Shown one piece after another: positions 1-8,286 of a stretch of 64,000 nt of DNA. The stretch covers positions 111,294 to 175,293 of the forward strand of contig NZ_JAHESE010000011.1 in the NCBI RefSeq assembly GCF_018598175.1, written 5' to 3'. The DNA is from Dawidia cretensis. GTDB lineage: Bacteria > Bacteroidota > Bacteroidia > Cytophagales > Cyclobacteriaceae. A program made the translations under genes and the position numbers. How positions within the stretch are numbered: position 1 is the first letter of the stretch; each line of letters starts with the position of its first letter. The notes under the pieces are model-generated. The model was not told the origin of the DNA and searched no databases. It worked only from the letters and a program-made list of their open reading frames with translations.

Positions 1-1
1 T

Positions 2-3000
2 GGTACGTTGACCCTGAGTGGCAGTGTCACCAGCTTTGCCGTGAGTCAGACACTGTCGCTGACGGGGGGTGTATTAAACGATGGTGGTAAAACGATTCTG
101 GCCTATGGTTCGGTGAACAACTCGGCGACCCATACGGGTACGGGTAGTATCACGTTGAGCGGTTCATCGACCCAGACGATCACCGGTAACGGTAGCGGTG
201 TGTTTGGGAACGTCGTACTCAACAACGCTTCTTCACCGGGTGCATCGGCGACAGCCGATTTAACCATTGCCGGTATCCTAACACTCGCGGGTACGGGCAA
301 TAGTATCTTTGATATAGCGCACTATCTGTTGTCACTGACGTCGACCTCGGCTACAGCGATTACAACAACGGGTAATGGTTTTAGCAATGTCAAGATGATT
401 CGCACGTTGGGGCTGCAGTCTGACCGTGGTGTAAAAAAGACCTACTCTAACGTATCAGCCTTTACCTTTGCTTTCGGGTCCGGGCCGGACTATACACCGG
501 CCACGATTCAGCTGACGTCGGTACCGACGACTTATGGTACCATTACGGCCCGGCCGGTAACGTCGCGACATCAGTTTGTCGTGGCGTCAAACGCCAACAA
601 CCTGACCTATTACTGGAAGGTTGTTGGTGAAGGATTTACCGGTGCGGTGTCGGCGTCGCATACCTACCGCTATGTCGGTTCAGACGTTGCACCTGTCGGT
701 GACGACGTGAACTATGTTCCTGCGCGCTACAACAATACGGCCTGGACGGTGATTAACAACCTCACGCAGGTTGACGAGACGAACAAGATTATCTATTTCA
801 CGAATGTCGGGTATATCACGGGCGACTACACGGCCGGTGTACCGGCTTCTTTTGGAACTGTAAAGATCTTTTATAGTAAGCGCAACGGTAACTATAACAA
901 TACCGGTGCCGGCACGACACCCTGGTCGAACGTAAGCCACACAGGCCCTGACGCTACGACGGCGCCCGGTGCCGGTGACCAGGTGTTTATCGGCGACGGT
1001 GCTACGAACAACCACGTCGTTACCATCACGAATAATAACCAGGCTGCCGGGGGATTGGAGATCAACGCGGGTAGTACGTTGGACGTCGGTACATCTACCG
1101 GCCACAATTTTGGCCGGTTGGAGAATGCCGAGATATCGGGCAGCGGTTTGCTTCGGATTTCTTCGGCCACCGCGACAGCGGAATTTCCCGCAGGGGATTT
1201 CGGTAACTTCATACGTTCGGCAGGCGGTACCGTGGAGTATTATACCACTGGCGCGACGAGCTTTACCATTCCGAAGGCGTCGTTGGCGCCCACCAACCTG
1301 CCACTGATATCGTATCGAAATCTGATTCTGACGCCCGGTACGGGAAGGGTTATTACTATGCCTGATCAGGACATGCGCATGTATAACAACATGACTGTTC
1401 AAGGTGTGAGCGCTACTGGCGTGGTGCGGCTGAATTCCGCTGCCGCCCGCCAGCTTACGGTAAACGGTAATATTTTTGTGACCACGGGCAATCTGCAGTT
1501 TATAAACGGCACGGCGCAGACGGTTTCTACGGATAACAACGTCATCATCGGCACCGGTGCAATTTTCGATGTGGCTGCTTCGGGCACGGCCGTGACCAAC
1601 ACGCTGGCCATTACGCGTAACCTGCAGAACAACGGTGTGTTCGATATGGCCAAGGGCAGCTATCACTGTAATACGACCTTTACCGGCCCCGCCAACGCTA
1701 CAATTACGGGTACGGGCACTACGACCGATTTCAACGTCCTGACAGTCTCTAAGGGCTCGTCGCAGGCCACGTTGCTGGAGGTAAACGTTTCGGCTTTTTC
1801 ATTATCCGGTACGCCGGTACCGTTGGCATTGGAATACGGCACGTTCCGGCTTACCAGCGCTCAGACGGTGACCATTGCGAATGGCGCTGACTTTTCTATA
1901 CCCGCGGCCACGCGCCTTTCGGCGAACGGAGGCACGATGCAGCTTACGGGTAACGATGGACACGACATGCTTGTGGCGGGTACGTTGGAGGTGCTGGCGG
2001 GTGCGGTGAATGTTGGTACAACCAACAACGACAACTCCATTGAATATGCTGCGACCGGACAGCCAACTATTACCGTGGCGGGCGGTGCCCTCAATGTAAA
2101 ATCACAAATACGGCGCTCATTTGCCAGCTCGCAAGGTACCTTGCAATACGGCCAGAGTGGTGGGGCGGTGGCCATCGGCGTCAATAGTGCGGCTACGACA
2201 ACGCGTGGTATCTTCGAGATCCTGAATCAGGGCAGTAACTTCACCATGACGGGTGGTTCGATGGCCATCGAGCGTGCCCTGACCAGCACGACAATTGCCG
2301 AGCTCTACTTACAACCTTCGTCCTATACTGTTTCGGGCGGTACCATCGAGATCGGCAAAGATGCCTCCACCCAAACGATTGACATCAATTCGATCATTCC
2401 GGTATACAACGTAACGGTCACGGGTACCGACAACATTGCCCGGTTGGACTTTAACGGTCTGACCCTGCGGGGCTCTTTGTCGATTGAAGCAACCAACGTC
2501 TTTAATGCAAACTCCCTTGACGTGAGTATCGCTGGTGACTTCACCAACGCGAATACGACCAGCGTGAATGGCGTGACCGCGGGCGGTTACCAGTCGGGTG
2601 TCGCGACACAGACGACCACGCTGAATGGCTCGACCGCCAATCAGCTGATGGCGGGTGTCAGCGGTAACCTGACCAACTTCGGCAACCTCATTATACGCAA
2701 TACTTTTACCGGTGGCGTTGTTGACATGCAGCCCAATACCAACCTGCGCGTGTACGGCACGTTGTCCTTGATACAAGGCACGCTGGCCGGCAACGCCAAC
2801 ACGATCGCGACCGTTTCGCATATTTATAACGGATCGGTGCATACCAGCACAGGGGCCGGCCGTGTTCTGCTTACTGGTCCCACGCAGCAGGTGATCTCCG
2901 GCAATGGTAGTGGTAAGTTTGGCAATTTAGCCTTGAGCAACACCGCGGGAGCCGTCTTTGCCGCTGACCAGGAGGTGACCGGTACTATGACGTTGACGAG

Positions 3001-5821
3001 CGGTATCCTGAACATTGCATCCTACAGACTGTATATCTCCAACACGAGCCTGACGGCCATCGCGGGAGCAACGTCCGCCAAATATATTGCTACATCGGGC
3101 CGCCTGTCGGATGCCGGTTTGACCAAGGCCTTTGATGGATCGCTCGACGCCGCCGCCTTTACGTTCCCGGTCGGCTCGGGTACTGCCAAGTATACGCCGG
3201 TTACCTATACCCTTACGACCGGTACTACGGGGGGGAACATGACGGTGAAGCCCGTGAACAGCAAACACCCCAGTGCCACCGGGTCAGGCTTGTCGTATCT
3301 GTCCTACTACTGGAACATGAGCCATACGATCACCGACCTGACAGCGCTGACGCACCGCTATACCTACCGGGCGGAAGATGAGAACGGCACGCTGGCGGAC
3401 TATCGCGATGCGCGTTTTATAGAAGGGGCATGGACTATCGGGGTAACCGCGGGTAATCCTAATATCACGACGCGTGTCATCACTTTCACGAATATCGATG
3501 CAGCCGGCGACTATACCGCAGGAGAGCCGACGGCCTTTGTCAACCCAACCACCTATACCAGCGTTATGACGGGCAACTGGGAAACGGACGCCGTGTGGGA
3601 TATTGACCCACCGGGCACGAACCTGGGGCCGCCGCCAGGCTCTTTTGTGATCATCAACAATCTGCACACCGTGACCGTGAATGGTAGTGGTCTGCGACCG
3701 GCGACATTGGAAGTACGCGGACGTCTCCACCTGGGCAATACTACAGGCCACGATCTCGGTACTGTCAGTACCAGCGGCAGTGGTGCCCGTACTATTCAGC
3801 TGCAGTCGTCGACGTTCCCGACAGGCAATTTTTCGACTTTTGTAGCAGCCGGTGGCGGTACTGTGGACTACAACGGGGCGATGAACCTGCCGGCTACACA
3901 GACCACTTATAACAACCTGGCCTTTACGGGCACTGGCACGAAGGTGCTGCCCAGCGTAGACCTGACGTTAAACGGCAACATGACGATATCGGCCGGCACG
4001 GTGAGCAACGCGGCCAACCGTGCCATTACGCTGGTCAGCACGACCGGCGACCTCACCAACAACGGTATATTCAACGCAGGCGACGGGGCCATCGAGGTAG
4101 GCCGCCACCTGCTTAACAGCGGCGCCGCTGCCGTCTTTACCGCGGGTAACGGTACGGCCGGACTGCGCATTGGCGGTGACTTTACCAACAACACGAACGC
4201 TACTTTCACGGCAGGTACCGATAGTATTGGTGTACGCGGCAACTTTGTTAACGCGGCAACCTTTACAGGGGCGAGTGGGGCGCTACGGGTTAGCGGTGGG
4301 CTGACCAACAGCGGTACGCTGACGAGCGGTGCCGGCGTTGTCATCATCAGTGGTACGTTGAGCAATACAGGCTCCTTTACCAACGGTACGGGTGCGGTTA
4401 CGGTGCGAGGTGCTTTTAGCAATAGCAACGGCGGTACGCAATACAGGCTTAACAACAGTACGCTGACCATTTCGGGTAACTTTGGTAACACGAGTGGTGC
4501 TACGTTTGATGCAGGCTCGGGTACTGTGTCAATAGCAGGGAACTGGAACAGTACGGGCACGTTTACCTATAATACGAGCAACGTGATCTTCGCCGGCGCC
4601 GGCGCACAAGCTATCAGCGGTTCTGCGAACTTCTATAATGCCACGCGTACCAACGGCGGTACGCTGACCATGAGCAATACCTTCGCGATCAACAACCTGC
4701 TGACATTAGCCGGCGGCATGATCTCCACCGGTGCGAACCAGATCAACCTGACCAATACAGCAACACAGCCCGTAGTAGGATATGACGTTTCGTCGTATAT
4801 CGACGGGCGGTTGGCCATTACCTTCCCGACCACCGCGGGTGCGAGCCGTACGTTCCCCGTTGGACAGGGCACGGTATACCGGCCGGTAACCATCCAGCAA
4901 ACCGCGGTTGGCACGTCCGGTACGATGCGTGTGGAGATGATCAATACGCCACCTGGGGGGGCATTCCCGGCGAGCATCGAACGGTTGTCGGAAGCACGTT
5001 ATTTCTCGATCAACCGCTCAGGCGGTACAATCGGCTCGCCAACGGTGGAGATAGGCTTTAATACTAACGGTGCCGCCGATGAGTCAATCGCCACGCCCGG
5101 TAACGTACGGATCGTCCGTGCCACGAGCGTCGGCGGCCCCTGGACGGACGAGGGTGGTTCGGGTGTATATTCACCGGCTTATCCACGGGGGTACGCTACT
5201 TCCGGCGTGACTACCCTCGCGGCGACCACTTATTTTGCGCTGGGGTATCAGAATGCTGTATTGCCCATTCAGCTCATCTCGTTTAAGGCGGTGTTGAACG
5301 CGGCGCAGGTAGACCTGACGTGGACGACGGCTACCGAGCATAACAATGCTCTCTTTACCATCGAGCGTGCCGGCACGGACCTGAAGTTTGATTCCATCGG
5401 CTTTGTGCCGGGTGCCGGCGATAGTCAGGAAGCGCTCCACTACGCCACGGTTGACTATACGCCGCTACGGGGGATTTCCTATTACAGACTCAAGCAGACC
5501 GATTTTGACGGTACGGCGGCCTATTCTGCGCTATCGAAAGTAGAGAACAATGCCAGTGGTATGCATATCTTCCGGGTATATCCTAACCCGGCTGTATCCG
5601 CGACGTCTGTGTGGGTACGCTATACGAATGGAGATGACGTGGAAAGCAATGCTTACCTGACGATTGCTGACGTGGCCGGGCGCAGGGTATATGCGGGATT
5701 GGTGGACTTCAAGGACGATGTGGATCTGCACACGTTGGGCCGTATACTGGGCCCGGGTGTTTACCTGGTGACGATCGTGACGGAAGGCTTTCAGGGGACA
5801 AAGAAGCTCGTCGTGCGATAA
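2..5821 (+). CDS. Giant repetitive T9SS-secreted surface protein (5' end outside window)
   Basis: The reading frame is open to the left edge (the codons before the first possible TTG start are sense), so the N-terminus and signal peptide lie outside. The visible roughly 1,940 residues are rich in Gly, Thr, Ser and Asn, with short beta-strand repeats of the type G-x-L-T-L-x-G, as expected for an elongated beta-helix or stacked beta-sandwich surface protein. A larger module recurs: a GNGSG-x-FGN start, an ILTL/TMTL strand, then an AFTF-x-x-GSG-x-x-YTP block appears near residues 60-170 and again near 965-1090, with a shorter relative near 1600. The C-terminus has the type A sorting domain: YPNPA, then GRRVYAG, PGVYLV and a final KLVVR. 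The family is exported by the Sec and type IX systems and anchored on the cell surface or released. Cargo function is unknown; adhesion or polysaccharide binding is possible. Confidence 0.9.
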   Translation, partial: GTLTLSGSVTSFAVSQTLSLTGGVLNDGGKTILAYGSVNNSATHTGTGSITLSGSSTQTITGNGSGVFGNVVLNNASSPGASATADLTIAGILTLAGTGNSIFDIAHYLLSLTSTSATAITTTGNGFSNVKMIRTLGLQSDRGVKKTYSNVSAFTFAFGSGPDYTPATIQLTSVPTTYGTITARPVTSRHQFVVASNANNLTYYWKVVGEGFTGAVSASHTYRYVGSDVAPVGDDVNYVPARYNNTAWTVINNLTQVDETNKIIYFTNVGYITGDYTAGVPASFGTVKIFYSKRNGNYNNTGAGTTPWSNVSHTGPDATTAPGAGDQVFIGDGATNNHVVTITNNNQAAGGLEINAGSTLDVGTSTGHNFGRLENAEISGSGLLRISSATATAEFPAGDFGNFIRSAGGTVEYYTTGATSFTIPKASLAPTNLPLISYRNLILTPGTGRVITMPDQDMRMYNNMTVQGVSATGVVRLNSAAARQLTVNGNIFVTTGNLQFINGTAQTVSTDNNVIIGTGAIFDVAASGTAVTNTLAITRNLQNNGVFDMAKGSYHCNTTFTGPANATITGTGTTTDFNVLTVSKGSSQATLLEVNVSAFSLSGTPVPLALEYGTFRLTSAQTVTIANGADFSIPAATRLSANGGTMQLTGNDGHDMLVAGTLEVLAGAVNVGTTNNDNSIEYAATGQPTITVAGGALNVKSQIRRSFASSQGTLQYGQSGGAVAIGVNSAATTTRGIFEILNQGSNFTMTGGSMAIERALTSTTIAELYLQPSSYTVSGGTIEIGKDASTQTIDINSIIPVYNVTVTGTDNIARLDFNGLTLRGSLSIEATNVFNANSLDVSIAGDFTNANTTSVNGVTAGGYQSGVATQTTTLNGSTANQLMAGVSGNLTNFGNLIIRNTFTGGVVDMQPNTNLRVYGTLSLIQGTLAGNANTIATVSHIYNGSVHTSTGAGRVLLTGPTQQVISGNGSGKFGNLALSNTAGAVFAADQEVTGTMTLTSGILNIASYRLYISNTSLTAIAGATSAKYIATSGRLSDAGLTKAFDGSLDAAAFTFPVGSGTAKYTPVTYTLTTGTTGGNMTVKPVNSKHPSATGSGLSYLSYYWNMSHTITDLTALTHRYTYRAEDENGTLADYRDARFIEGAWTIGVTAGNPNITTRVITFTNIDAAGDYTAGEPTAFVNPTTYTSVMTGNWETDAVWDIDPPGTNLGPPPGSFVIINNLHTVTVNGSGLRPATLEVRGRLHLGNTTGHDLGTVSTSGSGARTIQLQSSTFPTGNFSTFVAAGGGTVDYNGAMNLPATQTTYNNLAFTGTGTKVLPSVDLTLNGNMTISAGTVSNAANRAITLVSTTGDLTNNGIFNAGDGAIEVGRHLLNSGAAAVFTAGNGTAGLRIGGDFTNNTNATFTAGTDSIGVRGNFVNAATFTGASGALRVSGGLTNSGTLTSGAGVVIISGTLSNTGSFTNGTGAVTVRGAFSNSNGGTQYRLNNSTLTISGNFGNTSGATFDAGSGTVSIAGNWNSTGTFTYNTSNVIFAGAGAQAISGSANFYNATRTNGGTLTMSNTFAINNLLTLAGGMISTGANQINLTNTATQPVVGYDVSSYIDGRLAITFPTTAGASRTFPVGQGTVYRPVTIQQTAVGTSGTMRVEMINTPPGGAFPASIERLSEARYFSINRSGGTIGSPTVEIGFNTNGAADESIATPGNVRIVRATSVGGPWTDEGGSGVYSPAYPRGYATSGVTTLAATTYFALGYQNAVLPIQLISFKAVLNAAQVDLTWTTATEHNNALFTIERAGTDLKFDSIGFVPGAGDSQEALHYATVDYTPLRGISYYRLKQTDFDGTAAYSALSKVENNASGMHIFRVYPNPAVSATSVWVRYTNGDDVESNAYLTIADVAGRRVYAGLVDFKDDVDLHTLGRILGPGVYLVTIVTEGFQGTKKLVVR

Positions 5822-5848
5822 TATTACAGACCGTTCATGCGATATAAG

Positions 5849-5880
5849 AAGGGGGTATCATGTATGGTACCCCCTTTCAT
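5849..5880 (+). terminator. Intrinsic terminator of the T9SS surface protein gene
   Basis: Arms AAGGGGGTA (5849-5857) and TACCCCCTT (5868-5876) form a perfect 9-bp stem with a 10-nt loop, starting 27 bases after the stop codon; a short T-rich tail follows. The G+C-rich core and position fit Rho-independent termination. Confidence 0.75.
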
Positions 5881-5999
5881 TTTGCGTTATTCAGTAAATA
5901 AATTATACCGGATGATTGAATAATCTATGCCCACTTATAGTGTACACAAAGGGGCCAGATATGTGATATTTGACATATGATCACAACGACGACATCCCT

Positions 6000-6260
6000 T
6001 TACTTTTTAGCGCCGGGCTTAGGTTCGGTAAAGTCGATGCCGATATCGAGCAGCTCGCGGGGGTGTATTTTGAGTGCTTCGGCGATTTTAAAGAGTGTTA
6101 TGAGCTGGGGGTCGCGGGAGCGTTCGTATTTGGAGAAATTACTGTTATCGAGATCAGAGTTTTGGGCGATGTTGAGTAACGAGAGCTCTTTGGCTTCCCG
6201 TAATTTTTTCAGATTTTCTCTGAAGAGACCTCGTATACGCTCTTCTTCCTTTTCGTTCAT
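6000..6260 (-). CDS. Small XRE-family HTH transcriptional regulator
   Basis: An 86-residue protein that is almost entirely one helix-turn-helix domain of the Cro/C1 (XRE) type: LKKLREAKELSLLNIAQ, then the recognition-helix region LDNSNFSKYERS, then LITLFKIAEALKIHPRELLDIG. The Asn-x-Ser-x-x-E-R pattern and the trailing leucine-rich helix are typical. The C-terminus ends in a short charged tail with no second domain, so it probably acts as a dimeric DNA-binding protein sensing nothing itself or through a partner. It stands alone, transcribed away from the large intergenic region that carries a perfect 13-bp inverted repeat 57 bases upstream of its start. Such solitary XRE genes often accompany mobile or conflict elements, but no partner gene is visible here. 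Confidence 0.85.
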   Translation of the reverse strand: MNEKEEERIRGLFRENLKKLREAKELSLLNIAQNSDLDNSNFSKYERSRDPQLITLFKIAEALKIHPRELLDIGIDFTEPKPGAKK

Positions 6261-6316
6261 GATGTATTATATAGACTACGGTTAAAACGATCATTAAAAG
6301 TCCTGGTTTTTTTAAA

Positions 6317-6348
6317 ATTTATCGAGGTCTAAGTGGACCTCGATAAAT
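6317..6348. promoter_or_regulatory. Perfect 13-bp inverted repeat upstream of the XRE gene
   Basis: ATTTATCGAGGTC (6317-6329) and GACCTCGATAAAT (6336-6348) are exact reverse complements around a 6-base spacer. It lies 57-88 bases upstream of the XRE start codon. It has no T-run on its 3' side in either direction (an A-run follows on the minus strand), so it does not look like a classical terminator. An operator for the neighbouring XRE protein is the simplest reading. Confidence 0.5.
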
Positions 6349-6361
6349 GTAAATCACTATA

Positions 6362-6392
6362 TTTGGTTCGTGAAAAATAGGATATAAATAAG
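6362..6392 (+). promoter_or_regulatory. Possible Bacteroidota-type promoter
   Basis: TTTG at 6362-6365, a spacer of exactly 19 bases, and TAAATAAG at 6385-6392 resemble the Bacteroidota -33 (TTTG) and -7 (TAnnTTTG) elements, the latter with two mismatches. It points into the hairpin-rich segment that begins 30 bases downstream. Confidence 0.25.
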
Positions 6393-6421
6393 GGTATACA
6401 GCAGCACAATTAAATTAGATT

Positions 6422-6649
6422 TGCGAATACTACGATAGCAGTATCTACGAAGCATTCGCACTTATGCGTCTCGTCTGGGAAACTAGTAACTTCAATTTGC
6501 GCGAGACAATAGGTGAAAATGCTCACGTCAATAAAATATTGGCGTGGGCTCACTTATTGCGCAGGTCTTACTAGTACCTTCCAGGCAATAAGATGAGTTC
6601 CACGCCATGTTGTTGGCATTGATCCCTTCTTTCTGACGCACGTTTGTGC
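6422..6649 (+). ncRNA. Candidate structured RNA with competing hairpins
   Basis: No convincing ORF covers this stretch. A 94-base imperfect hairpin spans 6482-6575: ACTAGTAA/TTACTAGT, TGCG/CGCA, a 10-bp and a 13-bp stem meet at an AAA loop (6534-6536), about 35 pairs in all. Every non-Watson-Crick position in these stems is a G-U pair if the plus strand is RNA, and unpaired bases sit mostly on the 5' arm (6502-6506 and 6517-6520). The 3' arm at 6541-6559 can instead pair with 6586-6606, which is a near copy of the 5' arm. Flanking elements are TGCGAAT/ATTCGCA (6422-6428 with 6454-6460), TGCGTC/GACGCA (6465-6470 with 6635-6640) and a small GCAC/GTGC hairpin at 6638-6649. No known RNA family was recognised. 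A DNA-level hairpin element is the main alternative. Confidence 0.45.
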
Positions 6650-6701
6650 ACACTCTATAATATGTGATACAGGCGGCGCGCCCTGATATCTATAGGAAAT
6701 A

Positions 6702-6996
6702 CTATACTATGTTATTTGTGCTGGTATTGACCAGTGTTCGGCAAGTGCTTGCGGGAGCACTATCCTGTGCCCGGTGTGGAAAGTTACGTTTTCTGCGCCA
6801 TGCCGGTGCACGGGATTCCCGCGAGGGGAGTTAAGGGTGAGGCGTGGAGAAACAAAGGCAATAACAGGAGAGGGGGGCTTGGCCAGTTGAAGTGGAAGTC
6901 CTCGTCATGGCCGGCGCGCGGGCCGTGTGCCGGTCCGTGACAAAGTATACTATAGTATAGATATTGCCGGTTATGGGTCTTTTTAGGCCGTCACGG
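6702..6996. other. G+C-rich island bounded by A+T inverted repeats
   Basis: CTATACTAT (6702-6710) and ATAGTATAG (6952-6960) are exact reverse complements enclosing a segment much richer in G+C than its surroundings. Inside are hairpins CTGGT/ACCAG (6721-6734) and AGTGCT/AGCACT (6744-6761), and a long-range 11-bp helix between 6803-6813 and 6923-6933 with two G-U positions. The right boundary carries a perfect 14-bp palindrome (6946-6959) nested within CCGTGAC/GTCACGG (6935-6941 with 6990-6996). A 68-codon plus-strand ORF inside has no recognisable features and is not called. A structured RNA or a small non-autonomous (MITE-like) element are both possible. Confidence 0.35.
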
Positions 6997-7490
6997 CGAA
7001 GTATAGATCGATTGCAGAGAAATAATGGTTTTAATAGTTGGAAGTAGTGGTAAAATTGCGGTGCTTAGGGAATCGATACCTGATTTTTCAGGTATATTGT
7101 TAGCGTAAGTTTCGATCGTGTAGTGGGAAAATATCAGCGGCCATAGCGTGTTAGCGGGTGGAATCAGGCCATTTACTGAGGTAAGTTTTTGGATATATCG
7201 AAACTTTTTGCAATCTTCATAAAGATCCCCAAAACCCTTTACGGAAAGCCCTAAGCAGCACATGACTTGGCTGTTAAGGCCGTGTTTTGGCTTAAGAAAG
7301 CGTATTTGTAACAATTCTTTAAGAAAAATTTTTAAATAATAGTTACGTATTCTGCATTAAAATTTAGTAAAAAGGGATTATTTTTAAGTGTGCTTTAGGC
7401 AAACCTGGAAGTAAGTTTTTTTATGAATTTGCAGAAAACAGAGTATCTTGAAGTATAACGTTAATAACATTTGTAAAGCGATCTGAACCT
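6997..7490. other. A+T-rich intergenic remainder; no supported gene
   Basis: This stretch leads up to the ECF sigma gene. On the minus strand a 107-codon frame opens from a TTG (7314 to 6991), but it has no recognised domain, no clear ribosome-binding site and A+T-rich codons unlike the neighbours; I do not call it. A bulged hairpin (TTAAG-CC with GG-CTTAA) lies near 7273-7295. The last about 100 bases should hold the sigma-factor promoter, but no clear TTTG/TAnnTTTG pair was found. Confidence 0.4.
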
Positions 7491-8078
7491 ATGCATAGCA
7501 ATGTCAATGAAGCGATGCTTCGCCGCATGGCGAAGGGAGATGAGGAAGCCTTCCGGCAGATCTATGACCTCTATTGGGATGTGATCTATCATTTCATCCG
7601 AAAGAAGGTCGGCTCGAAACAGTTTGCCGAAGATGTGGCCCAGGAGATTTTTACTTCCTTGTGGGCACGCCGCACAGAATTTACGGATGTACAAAATCTG
7701 AAGCACTACCTGGCCATGTGGTCCCGCAATCACGCGCTACGATTACTTAAGCGCATTGCGTCGGAAACACAAGCCCAGCGCGAATATACTTTTACGCTCG
7801 ACCGAGGCGCCCCCGACATCAACTCGGACGAGATTCTCTATGAAGAAAAGAGATATAAAGACACGTTGCATGGAGCCGTAAATGCACTTACACCACGCCA
7901 GCAGGAAGTATTCCGGCTGGCGAAGGTGGAAGGTCTTTCACACAAGGAGATTGCCGAGCGCCTCAACATCACACCCTTTTCGGTGAAGAAACACGTCTAT
8001 GATGCTATGTTGTTAATACGGGAGCGTTTCCGGGGCCATATAGCCTATCTGGCGTTGCTCTTGATCTACTGGCAGTAG
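7491..8078 (+). CDS. ECF RNA polymerase sigma factor (Bacteroidetes expansion family)
   Basis: 195 residues. Region 2 is at residues 14-80, with DEEAFRQIYDLYWDVIYHFI, the FAEDVAQEIFTSLWARR core-binding signature and a DNA-melting segment ending NHALRLLK. Region 4 is at about 125-180, with ALTPRQQEVFRLAKVEGLSHKEIAERLNITPFSVKKHV as the helix-turn-helix. The C-terminus ends in a hydrophobic tail (YLALLLIYW), seen in many Bacteroidota ECF factors and possibly a membrane tether. In this phylum such factors usually sit next to a FecR anti-sigma gene and a SusC/TonB-dependent receptor. Here no fecR follows; the only nearby receptor trace is the broken tail at about 10.2-10.5 kb. It may therefore be an orphan whose partner locus was lost, or one controlled in trans. 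Confidence 0.93.
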   Translation: MHSNVNEAMLRRMAKGDEEAFRQIYDLYWDVIYHFIRKKVGSKQFAEDVAQEIFTSLWARRTEFTDVQNLKHYLAMWSRNHALRLLKRIASETQAQREYTFTLDRGAPDINSDEILYEEKRYKDTLHGAVNALTPRQQEVFRLAKVEGLSHKEIAERLNITPFSVKKHVYDAMLLIRERFRGHIAYLALLLIYWQ

Positions 8079-8141
8079 ACGATGACGATATAGCGTGGGC
8101 GTTGTTCCAGCAGGCAGCGGCATGCGCAGGTGGTAAAAAAA

Positions 8142-8167
8142 GACCACCCAGTTGCAGCCAGGTGGTC
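8142..8167 (-). terminator. Intrinsic terminator for the small secreted-protein gene (minus strand)
   Basis: GACCACC (8142-8148) and GGTGGTC (8161-8167) form a perfect 7-bp stem with a 12-nt loop. On the minus strand the stem is followed by a run of seven T, about 120 bases after the stop of the gene at 8287-8781. It lies 63 bases beyond the sigma gene stop but has no T-run in that direction. Confidence 0.65.
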
Positions 8168-8286
8168 GAGTTGCTTCTAATAATCTATCCAACCACTAAA
8201 AGCATTTGTAAGTTACGTATTTTACGTTTATGCCCCAGGTTTCCACGAAATTGAATTTTGGGGAAATTTGAGTTACACAACATCTA

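Noticed and set aside
680-1666. 328-codon minus-strand ORF inside the surface-protein gene
   Set aside because: It lies antisense to a clear T9SS protein and its translation is rich in Arg and His with no domain pattern; long antisense frames arise from codon bias.
6482-6575. Integron attC site
   Set aside because: The hairpin with extrahelical bases resembles one, but the outer arms (ACTAGTAA/TTACTAGT) do not match the attC R'' and R' consensus, and no integrase gene is near.
6734-6940. 68-codon plus-strand ORF in the G+C-rich island
   Set aside because: Composition is Gly/Arg/Trp-rich with no domain; the base pairing across the island explains the sequence better.
6702-6996. RNase P RNA, SRP RNA, tmRNA or group II intron
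   Set aside because: None of the conserved core motifs of these RNAs (for example GAGGAAAGTCC of RNase P) is present on either strand.
6991-7314. 107-codon minus-strand ORF starting TTG
   Set aside because: No clear ribosome-binding site, no recognised family, A+T-rich codons. It might be a decayed gene, but the evidence is too thin to call.
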